Source of the DNA: Mycobacterium sp. 852013-50091_SCH5140682
GTDB taxonomy: Bacteria; Actinomycetota; Actinomycetes; Mycobacteriales; Mycobacteriaceae
Assembly: GCF_001665685.1 (NCBI RefSeq)
Contig: NZ_LZTB01000010.1
Coordinates: 124,001-188,000 of the forward strand
Reading direction: 5' to 3'
Length of the DNA stretch: 64,000 nucleotides
The position numbers and the translations under genes were made by a program. Positions 16,700-24,880 of the stretch are shown here, piece by piece (within the stretch, counting starts at the first letter, position 1; every line of letters starts with the position of its first letter). The notes under the pieces are model-generated. The model made no database searches. It was not told where the DNA came from and saw only the letters and a list, made by a program, of their open reading frames with translations.

Positions 16700-17287
16700 A
16701 TGAGTGACGCTGACAAGACCGACTTCCGTGCGCGCCTGCTGGATGCGCTCGACGAGTCGATAAGCACCGACGGGTACCAGAAGACGACGGTCGCCGACAT
16801 CGTGCGCCGGGCGCGTACCTCGCGGCGGACCTTCTACGAGCACTTCGCCAGCCGCGAGGAGTGCTTTGTGGCGCTGCTGACCGCCGCCAACGCCGAGCAG
16901 GTGCAGATGATCGCCGCCGCGGCGGACCCGCACGCGCCATGGCGAGATCAGGTTCGCCAGGCTGTCGAAGCGTGGATCGCCTCAGGTGAGTCGCGGCCGG
17001 AGCTGATGCTGAGCTGGATCCGCGACGTACCGGCGCTGGGCGCGACGGCACGGGAGCTGCAGCGCGACGTCCTGGAGAACTTCGTGGTCATGGTGCAAAC
17101 GATGACCGACACAGAGGAGTTTCACAGCGCGGGTGTCGAGGTTTCGCGGCCGCGGGCCATCATGCTGCTCGGTGGCCTGCGCGAGCTGACCGCGAACACC
17201 GTCGAGAACGGTGGATCGATGAGCGATATCGCCGAGGAGGCCGTCAACGCCTCCATCGCTCTGCTGACGCCGTCTGCTCGCGGTTGA
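16700..17287 (+). CDS. TetR family transcriptional regulator
   Basis: About 195 residues. The HTH RLLDALDESISTDGYQKTTVADIVRRARTSRRTFYEHFASREECF is a clear TetR N terminus. The ligand domain is unassigned. ATG 16700 is preferred because the product then begins MSDADKTDF; GTG 16670 would add ten residues. It is convergent with the hexulose-phosphate isomerase gene (12 bp gap), and its target is not obvious from context. Confidence 0.85.
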   Translation: MSDADKTDFRARLLDALDESISTDGYQKTTVADIVRRARTSRRTFYEHFASREECFVALLTAANAEQVQMIAAAADPHAPWRDQVRQAVEAWIASGESRPELMLSWIRDVPALGATARELQRDVLENFVVMVQTMTDTEEFHSAGVEVSRPRAIMLLGGLRELTANTVENGGSMSDIAEEAVNASIALLTPSARG

Positions 17288-17299
17288 AGGCGCCCCGAG

Positions 17300-17857
17300 C
17301 TACTCGGTGTTGGCGTGGGCAGCCCGGGCTGCTGCGTTGTCCACCTCGCGCAACATCGCCAGCCGCAGGCACACCGCATCGAACACGATGTGGCAGACCT
17401 GGTCGAACAGGCTCGACAGTGGCTGGATAGTGGCCGCCTCACCGGGTTTCCGGTATTTGGTGGCGGCGGGGATGTGTACGACCGTCGCGGCGGCGGCCGC
17501 CAACGGCGAGCCGGGATCGGTGGTCACCGCGATCACCCGGCCGCCGACTTTGTTGGCCTGCTCGGCCGCGCGAACCGTGCTCGCGGTGGTCCCCGATCCG
17601 GACACTGCGACGAGTAGATCAGCGCCGCCCAGCGCGGGCGTGGTGGTCTCGCCGACGACGTGAACCGGCACGCCGAGATGCATGAGCCGCATCGCGAAAG
17701 CCTTGGCCATGAAGCCCGAGCGGCCCTCGCCTGCCACCACGACATGGCTTGCCGCGTTGAGCTCGTCGGCGACGGCGTCGAGCGGGGGGTAGTCGAAAGT
17801 GTCCAGTACACCGCGTATTTCACCGAGGATCGTGGATACCAGTTCCGCACTCGTCAT
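17300..17857 (-). CDS. hxlB: 6-phospho-3-hexuloisomerase (SIS domain)
   Basis: 185 residues, a single SIS domain. Seen are SHVVVAGEGRSGFMAKAFAMRLMHLG, DLLVAVSGSGTTASTVRAAEQAN and a C-terminal LFDQVCHIVFDAVCLRLA segment, the pattern of 6-phospho-3-hexuloisomerase, which converts hexulose 6-phosphate to fructose 6-phosphate in the ribulose monophosphate pathway. It overlaps the upstream hexulose-phosphate synthase gene by ATGA, the same pairing as known synthase-isomerase operons. It is the last gene of the IclR-linked operon. A related SIS isomerase activity cannot be excluded. Confidence 0.85.
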   Translation of the reverse strand: MTSAELVSTILGEIRGVLDTFDYPPLDAVADELNAASHVVVAGEGRSGFMAKAFAMRLMHLGVPVHVVGETTTPALGGADLLVAVSGSGTTASTVRAAEQANKVGGRVIAVTTDPGSPLAAAAATVVHIPAATKYRKPGEAATIQPLSSLFDQVCHIVFDAVCLRLAMLREVDNAAARAAHANTE

Positions 17858-18483
17858 TGCAGCACCTCCGCCGCGGCCGCCGCGCGCAACGCCTGCACCG
17901 CGGCCAGCGGGTCGGGGCTGGAGGTCACCGCCGAACCCACGATCACGCGGATGTCGCTGCCCGCCAACGCAGGTATGTCGGCGACGCCGAGACCGCCTGC
18001 CACGGCGATCCTGCGGCCTTCGGCCCACGGCCCCAATTGCTGCAGCGGGCTGGCGTCGCCGCCTTGCGCGTCCTTGCTGACGTGCGCCGCCAGCACGATG
18101 TCGGACGGCAACCGATCGGCCAACGCGGCACGCGCGGCGGCGTCGAGGCCCATCAGATCGACGACGAGTTCGCGGCCGCGTTCGTGGGCGACCTGCACAG
18201 CGGTGTCGATGGTGGTGGCCGGCGCCAGTCCCAGCACGGTCGCCGACCGGGCACCCGCGTCGTAGGCCATCGTCAGTTCCCATCGCGCGTCGTCAGCGGT
18301 CTTGAGATCTGCCAGCACCGGGGTGTCACCAGCTGCGGCGGCCACCGCGGTCAGAAACGCCGCGCCCTCGCGCTTGATCATCGAGGTGCCGACTTCGATC
18401 CAGTCGACGTGCGGTGCCACCGCGGCGGCGATGCCGAGCGCCGTCGCGGCGGGCATGCGGTCCAGGGCTATCTGAAGTTCCAT
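17854..18483 (-). CDS. hxlA: 3-hexulose-6-phosphate synthase family protein
   Basis: 209 residues of the OMP-decarboxylase superfamily. The metal/catalytic motif VLADLKTADDA (DxK), then GARSATVLGLAPATTI, ELVVDLMGLDAA and the phosphate-binding end IRVIVGSAVTSSPDP fit 3-hexulose-6-phosphate synthase, which joins formaldehyde and ribulose 5-phosphate or runs in reverse. The TVLG and VDLMG segments argue for this rather than 3-keto-L-gulonate-6-phosphate decarboxylase, a close relative. It overlaps the PfkB gene upstream by 16 bp and the isomerase downstream by 4 bp. The unusual partners make the true substrate open. Confidence 0.82.
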   Translation of the reverse strand: MELQIALDRMPAATALGIAAAVAPHVDWIEVGTSMIKREGAAFLTAVAAAAGDTPVLADLKTADDARWELTMAYDAGARSATVLGLAPATTIDTAVQVAHERGRELVVDLMGLDAAARAALADRLPSDIVLAAHVSKDAQGGDASPLQQLGPWAEGRRIAVAGGLGVADIPALAGSDIRVIVGSAVTSSPDPLAAVQALRAAAAAEVLQ

Positions 18484-19469
18484 GCGGATGCGGTTCCTTT
18501 TCGTAGGGTGGCGCAGTGCGGACGGGCGGCGGCGAGAAACGCCTCAAGGGCGGCACGGGTCGGCAACCCGTCCTTGTCGCCGGGAGAAGTGGTGGCCAAC
18601 GCGCCGACAGCGCTGGCCCGCGCGAGCGCCGCTTCGGGGCCCACGCCGTCGAGGTGCGCACTGATCAACCCGGCCGCGAAACCGTCACCGGCGCCGACCG
18701 TGTCGACCACGGTGACCGGAAACACGGGGCGACGCCACACGCCGTCGCAGGTGTGGATGGCCGATCCGCGGCTGCCGTCCTTGATGACGACGCGGGAAAC
18801 ACCTTGCCGCAGATAATGTTCGGCAACCCCGGCCGCGGTTGCGGCCCCGGTGAGCAGTGCCCCTTCGGTGAGCCCCGGCATCACCCAGTCGCAGCGGCGG
18901 GCCAGGTCGTTGATGACTGTCGTCATCTCGTTCTTCGAATTCCACAGTGCGGGACGGAGATTGGGATCGAACGAGATGGTCGCCCCCGCGCTGCGGGCCA
19001 CGTCGACGGCGTGGAACGCGAACGCCCGGGTGGTTTCGGAAAGCGCCAGTGGAATACCCGTGAGGTGCAGGTGCCGGGCACCTGCCAGATAGGTGTCGGC
19101 AGCCTCGGTCGGGGCAAGCCGGCTGCCAGCCGAGTTCTTCCGGAAGTACACCACTTCCGGATCGCCGCCCTGCGCCATGCTTTTCAGTTGAAACCCCGTG
19201 GGTGCGGTGTCGTCGGTGCCGACCAGTGACACGTCGACGCCTTCGGCTGTGAGCTGCTCGACGGCGAACTGGCCGATCGGGTCGGCCCCGACGCGCCCGA
19301 CCCAGCCGACCCGGTGCCCGAGCCGGGCCAGCCCGGTCGCGACGTTGGCTTCCGCGCCGGCCAGCGCCAGCTCGTAGCCGCGCACCGCATGCAACGGGCC
19401 GGGCGAAGTGGCCATGAACATGCCCATCATCTCGCCGAACGTGACCGCGTCAAGCGCGTGCAGCCTCAT
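18468..19469 (-). CDS. PfkB family sugar kinase
   Basis: 333 residues. Ribokinase-type signatures are GAEANVATGLARLGHRVGWVGRVGAD near the N terminus and VVDTVGAGDGFAAG with the catalytic Asp near the C terminus. The family includes 2-keto-3-deoxygluconate kinases, ribokinase and fructokinases; TFGEMMGMFM...GPLHAVRGYELALAGAE resembles the KDG-kinase branch. ATG 19469 overlaps the stop of the FAH-fold gene (ATGA). It presumably phosphorylates the sugar or sugar acid brought in by the operon's MFS carrier. Confidence 0.88.
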   Translation of the reverse strand: MRLHALDAVTFGEMMGMFMATSPGPLHAVRGYELALAGAEANVATGLARLGHRVGWVGRVGADPIGQFAVEQLTAEGVDVSLVGTDDTAPTGFQLKSMAQGGDPEVVYFRKNSAGSRLAPTEAADTYLAGARHLHLTGIPLALSETTRAFAFHAVDVARSAGATISFDPNLRPALWNSKNEMTTVINDLARRCDWVMPGLTEGALLTGAATAAGVAEHYLRQGVSRVVIKDGSRGSAIHTCDGVWRRPVFPVTVVDTVGAGDGFAAGLISAHLDGVGPEAALARASAVGALATTSPGDKDGLPTRAALEAFLAAARPHCATLRKGTASAWNFR

Positions 19470-20239
19470 CAGGCCACCTCCCGCTGAAAATCGGCCGCGC
19501 AGACCGGGTTGCGCAGTTCGCCCACGCCCGCGATGGCGGCGGTGACCGTCGAACCGGCCGTGATGGCACCGGTGCCGCCGGGTGCTCCCGTCAGTACCAC
19601 GTCGCCGGGGTGCAGCGTCAGCACGCTGGTGGCGTAGACCAGGCATTCGAGCACCGAGCGGGCCAAGTCGGCGGTACTCGCGGCCATCAGGTCGATGCCG
19701 TCCACCTGGAGGCTGATCGTCAGATCGGCTGGGTCGACGCCGACGGCGATCCACGGCCCGAGGGGTGTCCAGCCGTCAAAACCCTTGGCGGCGAACCACA
19801 GTGGGTCGCTCTGCTGCAGATCGCGAGCGGTGACGTCGTTGGCGACGGTGACGCCGAGGATGTGCTCGGCGGCGTTGAACAAGGTCAGATGCGTTGCGGT
19901 GCGGCCGATCACGACCGCCAGCTCGGCTTCGGCGTCGACCCGGCCGATCCCGGAGGGCAGCGGGATGGGCGCTCCGGGCCCCGTGACCGTGGTGACCGGC
20001 TTGAGGAACGCCTGCGGCGGCAGCTGCCGATCGGCCGGCCCGGTGTTGTGTGCCATGCCGACCACGGTGCGCGGTGTGACCGGTGCCAGCAGCCGAGCGT
20101 CACGGGCCGGCACCACGGTTCCGTTGTGGTGCAAGCGTTTTGCGAACGGGTCAGCGATGAGCGCGTACCCGTCGGATTCGACCGTGGCGTGGTGGATACC
20201 GCCGGGGTGGGCGATGCGGGCGATCCTGCGGGCGGTCAT
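19469..20239 (-). CDS. Fumarylacetoacetate hydrolase family protein
   Basis: 256 residues. The metal-binding region VDAEAELAVVIG, then VANDVTARDLQQSDPLWFAAKGFDGWTPLGPWI and the C-terminal GDVVLTGAPGGTGAI are the FAH-fold core. Family members hydrolyse or decarboxylate beta-diketo acids such as 2,4-diketo-3-deoxy sugar acids. It overlaps the MFS gene upstream and the kinase gene downstream by ATGA, so it belongs to the same operon. A role on a keto-acid intermediate of sugar-acid breakdown is inference. Confidence 0.87.
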   Translation of the reverse strand: MTARRIARIAHPGGIHHATVESDGYALIADPFAKRLHHNGTVVPARDARLLAPVTPRTVVGMAHNTGPADRQLPPQAFLKPVTTVTGPGAPIPLPSGIGRVDAEAELAVVIGRTATHLTLFNAAEHILGVTVANDVTARDLQQSDPLWFAAKGFDGWTPLGPWIAVGVDPADLTISLQVDGIDLMAASTADLARSVLECLVYATSVLTLHPGDVVLTGAPGGTGAITAGSTVTAAIAGVGELRNPVCAADFQREVA

Positions 20240-21540
20240 GCGGCAATCCGCTGATTGGCGGCGGCGGTGGGCTTCGGGGCCTTGACCAGGAACATGATGC
20301 CCGCCGCCACCAGCAGGCAGGCCGCCATCAACAGGAACGAGGCGTCGGTGGAGTTGGTGAGCCCGTTGAGCCAGCCGACCAGGTAGCTGCCCGCGAATCC
20401 GCCGACCGCGCCCAGCGAGTTGACCAATGCGATGGACGGCGCGGCCTGCTCGCGGGGGAGAAGTTCGGGGATGTGCGCGAAGTAGGGACCGTACGGGGCG
20501 TACATGCAGGCACCCGCGACCGCCAGGAGCGCGAAGGCCACCCAGAAGTGGTCACCGGCGACGTAGGAGCCGTAGAACGCGAGCCCGCCCACCAGCAGCC
20601 ACGGCCACACGCAGCGGGCGCGGCGTCCGGTCTTGTCGGAGATCCGGCCGTTGAGCAGCATGGCGATTACCGCGAACGCATAGGGGACCGCGGCGATCAG
20701 ACCCGTCGAACCGATGCCCTGCCCGGTGCCGTTCTTGACGATCGAGGGCAGCCAGAACACGAAGCCGTAGATGCCGAGGCTCCACAGGAAGTACTGAATG
20801 CTCAGCAGCACCACGTTGCGTGAGCGCAGAGCCTGCAGATAGCTGCCCGTCGACTTCTGGAAGCCGCGCTGTTCGGCGTCGAGGGTGTCGAGCAGGGTGC
20901 GCTTCTCGGTGTCGTCGAGCCAGGTGGCCTGTTCGGGGCGGTCTTGGACCAGCTTGCGGAACACAAAGGCCCACAGGATCGCGGGGAGCCCTTCGACGAT
21001 GAACATGCCGCGCCATGACGTCGCCTCGATCAGGTAGCCCGACACCGCGGTGAGCCACAGGACGGTCACCGGATTGCCGAGGATCAGATAGGTATTGGCG
21101 CGCCCGCGTTCGGCTTTGGTGAACCAGTGCGACAGGAAGATCACCATCGCGGGCAGGACCGCGGCCTCGACGACACCGATCATGAACCGCACGATGATAA
21201 GCAGGGCCGCGCTGTGCAGCAGGCCCTGCACGGTGGCGAGCACGCCCCACAGGATCAGTGACCAGAAGATCAGGTTCTTGACGCTGCGGCGCTCGGCGTA
21301 GATCGCACCGGGAATCTGGAACAGGAAGTAGCCCAGGAAGAACGCGGCGCCGATGAGTGCCGAGATGCCGCTGGAGATCGCCAGGTCTTCCTTCATGCCG
21401 CCGGCGATGCCGACGGAGAAGTTCGATCGGTCGAGGTAGGCCAGGGAGTAGGTGATGAACACGATCGGCAGCAGCCGCGACCAGCGCTGGGTGCCGATGA
21501 CTGCTCCGCTGGAGGCGGGCGTGCTGGAGGTTTCGGCCAC
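20236..21540 (-). CDS. MFS transporter, anion:cation symporter type
   Basis: 434 residues and about 12 transmembrane segments. The N-terminal LLPIVFITYSLAYLDRSNFSVGIAGGM and RFMIGVVEAAVLPAMVIFLSHWF are typical of the ACS family, which carries organic anions including hexonates and hexuronates. GTG 21540 has AAAGGAG about 5-6 bases ahead. First gene of the operon; its promoter region contains the CTTCC repeats shared with the divergent IclR gene. The substrate is unknown, most likely a sugar acid. Confidence 0.9.
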   Translation of the reverse strand: MAETSSTPASSGAVIGTQRWSRLLPIVFITYSLAYLDRSNFSVGIAGGMKEDLAISSGISALIGAAFFLGYFLFQIPGAIYAERRSVKNLIFWSLILWGVLATVQGLLHSAALLIIVRFMIGVVEAAVLPAMVIFLSHWFTKAERGRANTYLILGNPVTVLWLTAVSGYLIEATSWRGMFIVEGLPAILWAFVFRKLVQDRPEQATWLDDTEKRTLLDTLDAEQRGFQKSTGSYLQALRSRNVVLLSIQYFLWSLGIYGFVFWLPSIVKNGTGQGIGSTGLIAAVPYAFAVIAMLLNGRISDKTGRRARCVWPWLLVGGLAFYGSYVAGDHFWVAFALLAVAGACMYAPYGPYFAHIPELLPREQAAPSIALVNSLGAVGGFAGSYLVGWLNGLTNSTDASFLLMAACLLVAAGIMFLVKAPKPTAAANQRIAA

Positions 21541-21562
21541 CGCGGGCTCCTTTCCATGATGT

Positions 21563-21673
21563 CTTCCGCTATATGGAAGTAGCTTCCATAACATAGAACA
21601 CACTGACAGACGGCTGTGACCCACGTCAAGTATGTCTTCCGAAATATGGATGGCGCTTCCGTAATACGGAAGC
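21563..21673. promoter_or_regulatory. Four CTTCC-type operator repeats between MFS and IclR genes
   Basis: Two pairs of related elements. Pair 1: CTTCCGCTATATGGAAG (21563-21579) and a weaker TTCCATAACATAGAA (21584-21598). Pair 2: CTTCCGAAATATGGATG (21636-21652) and the near-perfect GCTTCCGTAATACGGAAGC (21655-21673). Within each pair the CTTCC starts are 20 bp apart. Each pair sits at one of the two divergent promoters, so IclR can control both the operon and itself. Confidence 0.7.
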
Positions 21674-21693
21674 ATTGGTGTTACAGTGGCGAC

Positions 21694-22479
21694 GTGACCA
21701 GCGCCGCCAACGATCAACCCGTCAGCCGCACCGACATGGTGGGCAAGGCGCTGTGCGTCATGCGGGCGATCGGGGACGGTCCGCTCGAGGGTCGGACGTT
21801 GACCGAACTGGCCCGCGAGACGGGCTTTCCGCTCTCCACGGTGCACCGCCTGGTCGCCACGCTGGCCCGCGAAGGCTATGTGGAATGCGACGAGCAGTCC
21901 AGGCGATACCGTGTTGGGTTGACGATCTTCGCTCTGGCGCAACGTGTTTCAGCGGCACGCGGCTATGACGGGGTGGCGCTTCCTGTCCTGCGGCGCCTCG
22001 CCGCCGAGACCAAGGAGTCGACGCTGATGTCGGTGCTCGACGGCACGAACCAGTTGTACCTGCACCACATCCACGGGCCACGGCAGATCAACGTGATCGG
22101 TGAGCCGGGCACGCGCGGCCCACTGCATTGCACGGCCATGGGCAAGGTGCTGGTGGCCTATGCGCCGCGTGCGCAGTCCGCGGAGTTGGTGGCGACGTTG
22201 GAGCTGCCCAAGCTCGGGCCCAACACCATCACCGATCGGGACGCCTTCGCCGCGGAGATCGCCCGCGTGCATGCCGGCGGTTACGCCGTCGCCGACGAAG
22301 AGCATGAGCAGGGCATCGGGGCGGTGGGTGTCCCGGTTCTCGGCGCCGACGGCGTTGCCATCGCTTCGATCTCGGTGGCCGGCCCGTCATTTCGGCTCTC
22401 GCACGACGACCTGGTCGCCATGGTGCCCGCGTTGACCGCGGCCGCCCATGAGCTGGCCCTGAAGTTGCCCGCCCGCTAG
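21694..22479 (+). CDS. IclR family transcriptional regulator
   Basis: 261 residues. The N-terminal winged HTH GRTLTELARETGFPLSTVHRLVATLAREGYVE and the C-terminal IclR effector domain (STLMSVLDGTNQLYLHHI, LHCTAMGKVLVAY, GYAVADEEHEQGIGAVGVPV) are complete. GTG 21694 lies 7 bases after a -10-like TACAGT (21682-21687), so the mRNA may be leaderless. The operator repeats lie immediately upstream. Most likely the sugar-responsive regulator of the divergent MFS-hxlAB operon. Confidence 0.92.
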   Translation: MTSAANDQPVSRTDMVGKALCVMRAIGDGPLEGRTLTELARETGFPLSTVHRLVATLAREGYVECDEQSRRYRVGLTIFALAQRVSAARGYDGVALPVLRRLAAETKESTLMSVLDGTNQLYLHHIHGPRQINVIGEPGTRGPLHCTAMGKVLVAYAPRAQSAELVATLELPKLGPNTITDRDAFAAEIARVHAGGYAVADEEHEQGIGAVGVPVLGADGVAIASISVAGPSFRLSHDDLVAMVPALTAAAHELALKLPAR

Positions 22480-22502
22480 TTCCCTGCCGAGCAGTCCCCC
22501 GC

Positions 22503-22560
22503 CGAGCAGACGCGGAATCGCACGTTTGACCTGCAAAACGTGCGACTCTCCGCCTGCTCG
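22503..22560. repeat. Intergenic hairpin with GAGCAG arm ends
   Basis: TCGCACGTTT (22518-22527) pairs perfectly with AAACGTGCGA (22536-22545). The outer arms CGAGCAGACG and CGCCTGCTCG continue the stem with a few mismatches, total stem about 25 bp with an 8-nt loop. It starts 23 bp after the IclR stop. Same outer arm sequence as the hairpin at 50830-50888. Probably ends IclR transcription; no T tract. Confidence 0.65.
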
Positions 22561-22595
22561 CGGGTGGAAGGTGTCGCCCGCATCTTGCCTGACCC

Positions 22596-22633
22596 GGTAC
22601 CGACGCGTACCGTAGTCGGTACTTCGCAGTACC
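22596..22633. promoter_or_regulatory. Paired GGTAC-N6-GTACC operators before the P450 gene
   Basis: Two copies of the same dyad, GGTAC-N6-GTACC, at 22596-22611 and 22618-22633, exactly 22 bp apart (two helical turns). They end 13 bp before the P450 ATG. The spacing suggests two repressor dimers on one face of the DNA. No regulator gene is adjacent, so the binder is probably encoded elsewhere. Confidence 0.6.
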
Positions 22634-22646
22634 AAGGAGGTTCGGC

Positions 22647-23999
22647 ATGGCGGAAGCGACCTCGGATCCGGTGCGGTTGCCGCCGGGTCCGCGGATCCCC
22701 AAGATGGCGCTCGGTATGGCGTTCCTGGCGCTGCGGCACCGGGTGATCACCGTCCTGGGCCGCCGATACGACGGTGCCTACACCATCGACTTGCCGATTT
22801 TCGGCAGGACCGTGGTGATCAGCGACCGGGCTCTGGTCAAGGACCTGTTCACCACGAGCGGCGATCTGGTGCACCGGGCATCGAACCTCGGGACGGTGCT
22901 GGGCCCCGGCTCGACGTTCAGCCTGGACGGCCCGGCGCATCTGCAACGCCGCAAGCTGCTGGTGCCTGCCTTCCACGGCAAGCGGATGGGCGGATACGAG
23001 GCCATCGTCGAGGAAGAGGTACGCCGCGAGATCGCCGGCTGGCCCATCGGCATCGAGTTCGAGACGCTGGAGCCGATGATGCGGATCACGCTCAACGCGA
23101 TCCTGCGTGCTGTGTTCGGCGCCCGCGGTGCAGCGCTGGACCAACTGCGTGAATTGCTTCCGCCGATGGTCCCGCTGGCCTCGCGCATGGTGGTGATGCC
23201 CGCGCGGTTACGCCGCGACCTCGGGCCGTGGAGTCCGTGGGGGCGGGTGGAACGATCCCGACGCCGCTACAACGAGATCATCGCCGACCTCATCGCCGAG
23301 GCCCGCTCCGACCCGGATTTCGCCGACCGCAATGACGTATTGGCGCTCATGCTGCACGCCCGCTATGAGGACGGTTCGGCGATCACCGACAGTCATATCG
23401 CCGACGAACTGCTGACCCTGCTGACGGCGGGCCACGAGACCACGGCCACCACGCTGGCCTGGACCATCGAGCGGCTGCGTCGTCACCCGCGGTTGTTGTC
23501 GCGGCTGACCGCGGAAGTCGACGCCGGCGGTTCGGAGCTGCGGCAGGCCACCATCTGGGAGGTGCAGCGCACCCGCCCTGTCATCGAGGCCACCGTGCGT
23601 GTGACGCAGGCCCGGATCAAGTTGGGAGACTGGGTGATTCCTGAAGGAACGACCATCATTGTCGGCATTGCGGCATCGCACGAATCTGAGCGCAACTTCG
23701 CCGATCCGGCACTGTTCGATCCCGACCGGTTCCTGGGCGCCACGCCGGACACCTACACCTGGATTCCGTACGGCGGTGGGATCCGGCGGTGCATCGGCGC
23801 CGCCTTCGCCAACATGGAGATGAACGTGACACTGGCCACGCTGCTGCGCGAATTCGAGTTCGGCACCACCTATTCCGCCGGGGAGCGGCGCCATTCCCGG
23901 GGCGTGGCCATCGCACCCGGTGGCGGCGGACGGGCCGTGGTGTATCCGCGAACGCCGGTGGTGCGTGCGCCCGTCGCGGCTGAGCAGGTGTCGGCATGA
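22647..23999 (+). CDS. Cytochrome P450
   Basis: 450 residues. I-helix oxygen-binding motif LLTAGHETTATTLAW, K-helix motif with Glu and Arg (EVQRTRP) and the haem loop YGGGIRRCIGAA with the thiolate ligand Cys382 are all present. The N terminus LPPGPRIPK is typical, without a membrane anchor. The closest remembered types are mycobacterial CYP135/138-like proteins, but I cannot assign a subfamily. GGAGG precedes ATG 22647. First gene of a coupled operon with an alpha/beta hydrolase and an SDR; all three may process one lipid-like or xenobiotic substrate. Confidence 0.93.
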   Translation: MAEATSDPVRLPPGPRIPKMALGMAFLALRHRVITVLGRRYDGAYTIDLPIFGRTVVISDRALVKDLFTTSGDLVHRASNLGTVLGPGSTFSLDGPAHLQRRKLLVPAFHGKRMGGYEAIVEEEVRREIAGWPIGIEFETLEPMMRITLNAILRAVFGARGAALDQLRELLPPMVPLASRMVVMPARLRRDLGPWSPWGRVERSRRRYNEIIADLIAEARSDPDFADRNDVLALMLHARYEDGSAITDSHIADELLTLLTAGHETTATTLAWTIERLRRHPRLLSRLTAEVDAGGSELRQATIWEVQRTRPVIEATVRVTQARIKLGDWVIPEGTTIIVGIAASHESERNFADPALFDPDRFLGATPDTYTWIPYGGGIRRCIGAAFANMEMNVTLATLLREFEFGTTYSAGERRHSRGVAIAPGGGGRAVVYPRTPVVRAPVAAEQVSA

Positions 24000-24880
24000 C
24001 CGAGCAGCAGATCGTCGACGTCGGTCGCGGAATCTCCTTGTGCTACGAGCAGTTCGGTGACCGGGCCGACCCGCCCATCGTGCTGATCGCCGGGCTGGGG
24101 CAGCAGTTGCACTCCTGGCCAGACGGTTTGGTGGACGAGCTGGTCGCGCGGGGCTACCACGTGACGCGCTTCGACAACCGCGACGTCGGGCGGTCCACCC
24201 ACATGTCGTTCCGGCCGCCGGGCCCCTTGTCCATCGTCAGGGGCGGCAACGATCCCCGGCAGTACCACCTCGGCGACATGGCGCGGGACACCGTGGGCTT
24301 GCTGGATGCCCTGGACTTCTCGGACGTGCATCTGGTCGGCGTGTCGATGGGCGGCATGATCGCCCAGACCGTCACCGCGCACTATCCGGGTCGGGTGAGG
24401 ACCCTGACCTCGATCATGTCGAACACCGGCGCACCCCGCATCGGCAGGCCTGCGCCGTCGACCTGGTTCCGGATGGCCACCCGACGGCCTGCCCGGACCC
24501 GTGCCGAGGCGGTTGACGCCGCGGTCAAGATTTTTCGGCACATCGGCTCGCACGGATTCCCGTTCGATGAGGACTGGGTGCGCGAGAAGGCCGGCGCCGA
24601 CTGGGATCGCGACCGTTCGGCCGCGGGTACGCCGCGTCAACTCGCGGGCATCTTCGCCTCCGGGGACCGCACCGCCGAACTGGCTCAGATCGACGTTCCG
24701 ACATTGGTGATCCACGGTGACCGCGACCGCATGGTCAACCCCACCGGTGGCGCGGCCACCGCGCGGGCGATCCCGGGAGCCCGGCTGGAGACCATCGTCG
24801 GCATGGGCCACGATCTGCCGCGTGGGGCCTGGAACCAGTTGGCGGACCTCATCACCAAACACACCAAGGAGCACCTGTGA
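23996..24880 (+). CDS. Alpha/beta hydrolase
   Basis: 294 residues. The nucleophile elbow is HLVGVSMGGMIAQ, the oxyanion region VLIAGLGQQLHSWPDGL, the Asp in LVIHGDRDRMVNP and the catalytic His in IVGMGHDLPRG. The closest known types are haloperoxidase- and esterase-like hydrolases. It overlaps the P450 stop by ATGA and the SDR start by GTGA, so translation is coupled. The substrate is unknown. Confidence 0.88.
   Translation: MTEQQIVDVGRGISLCYEQFGDRADPPIVLIAGLGQQLHSWPDGLVDELVARGYHVTRFDNRDVGRSTHMSFRPPGPLSIVRGGNDPRQYHLGDMARDTVGLLDALDFSDVHLVGVSMGGMIAQTVTAHYPGRVRTLTSIMSNTGAPRIGRPAPSTWFRMATRRPARTRAEAVDAAVKIFRHIGSHGFPFDEDWVREKAGADWDRDRSAAGTPRQLAGIFASGDRTAELAQIDVPTLVIHGDRDRMVNPTGGAATARAIPGARLETIVGMGHDLPRGAWNQLADLITKHTKEHL

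Noticed and set aside
17854..18483. Reading the hexulose-phosphate synthase as 3-keto-L-gulonate-6-phosphate decarboxylase
   Set aside because: The TVLG and VDLMG segments and the adjacent SIS isomerase fit the synthase better, although substrate identity stays open.
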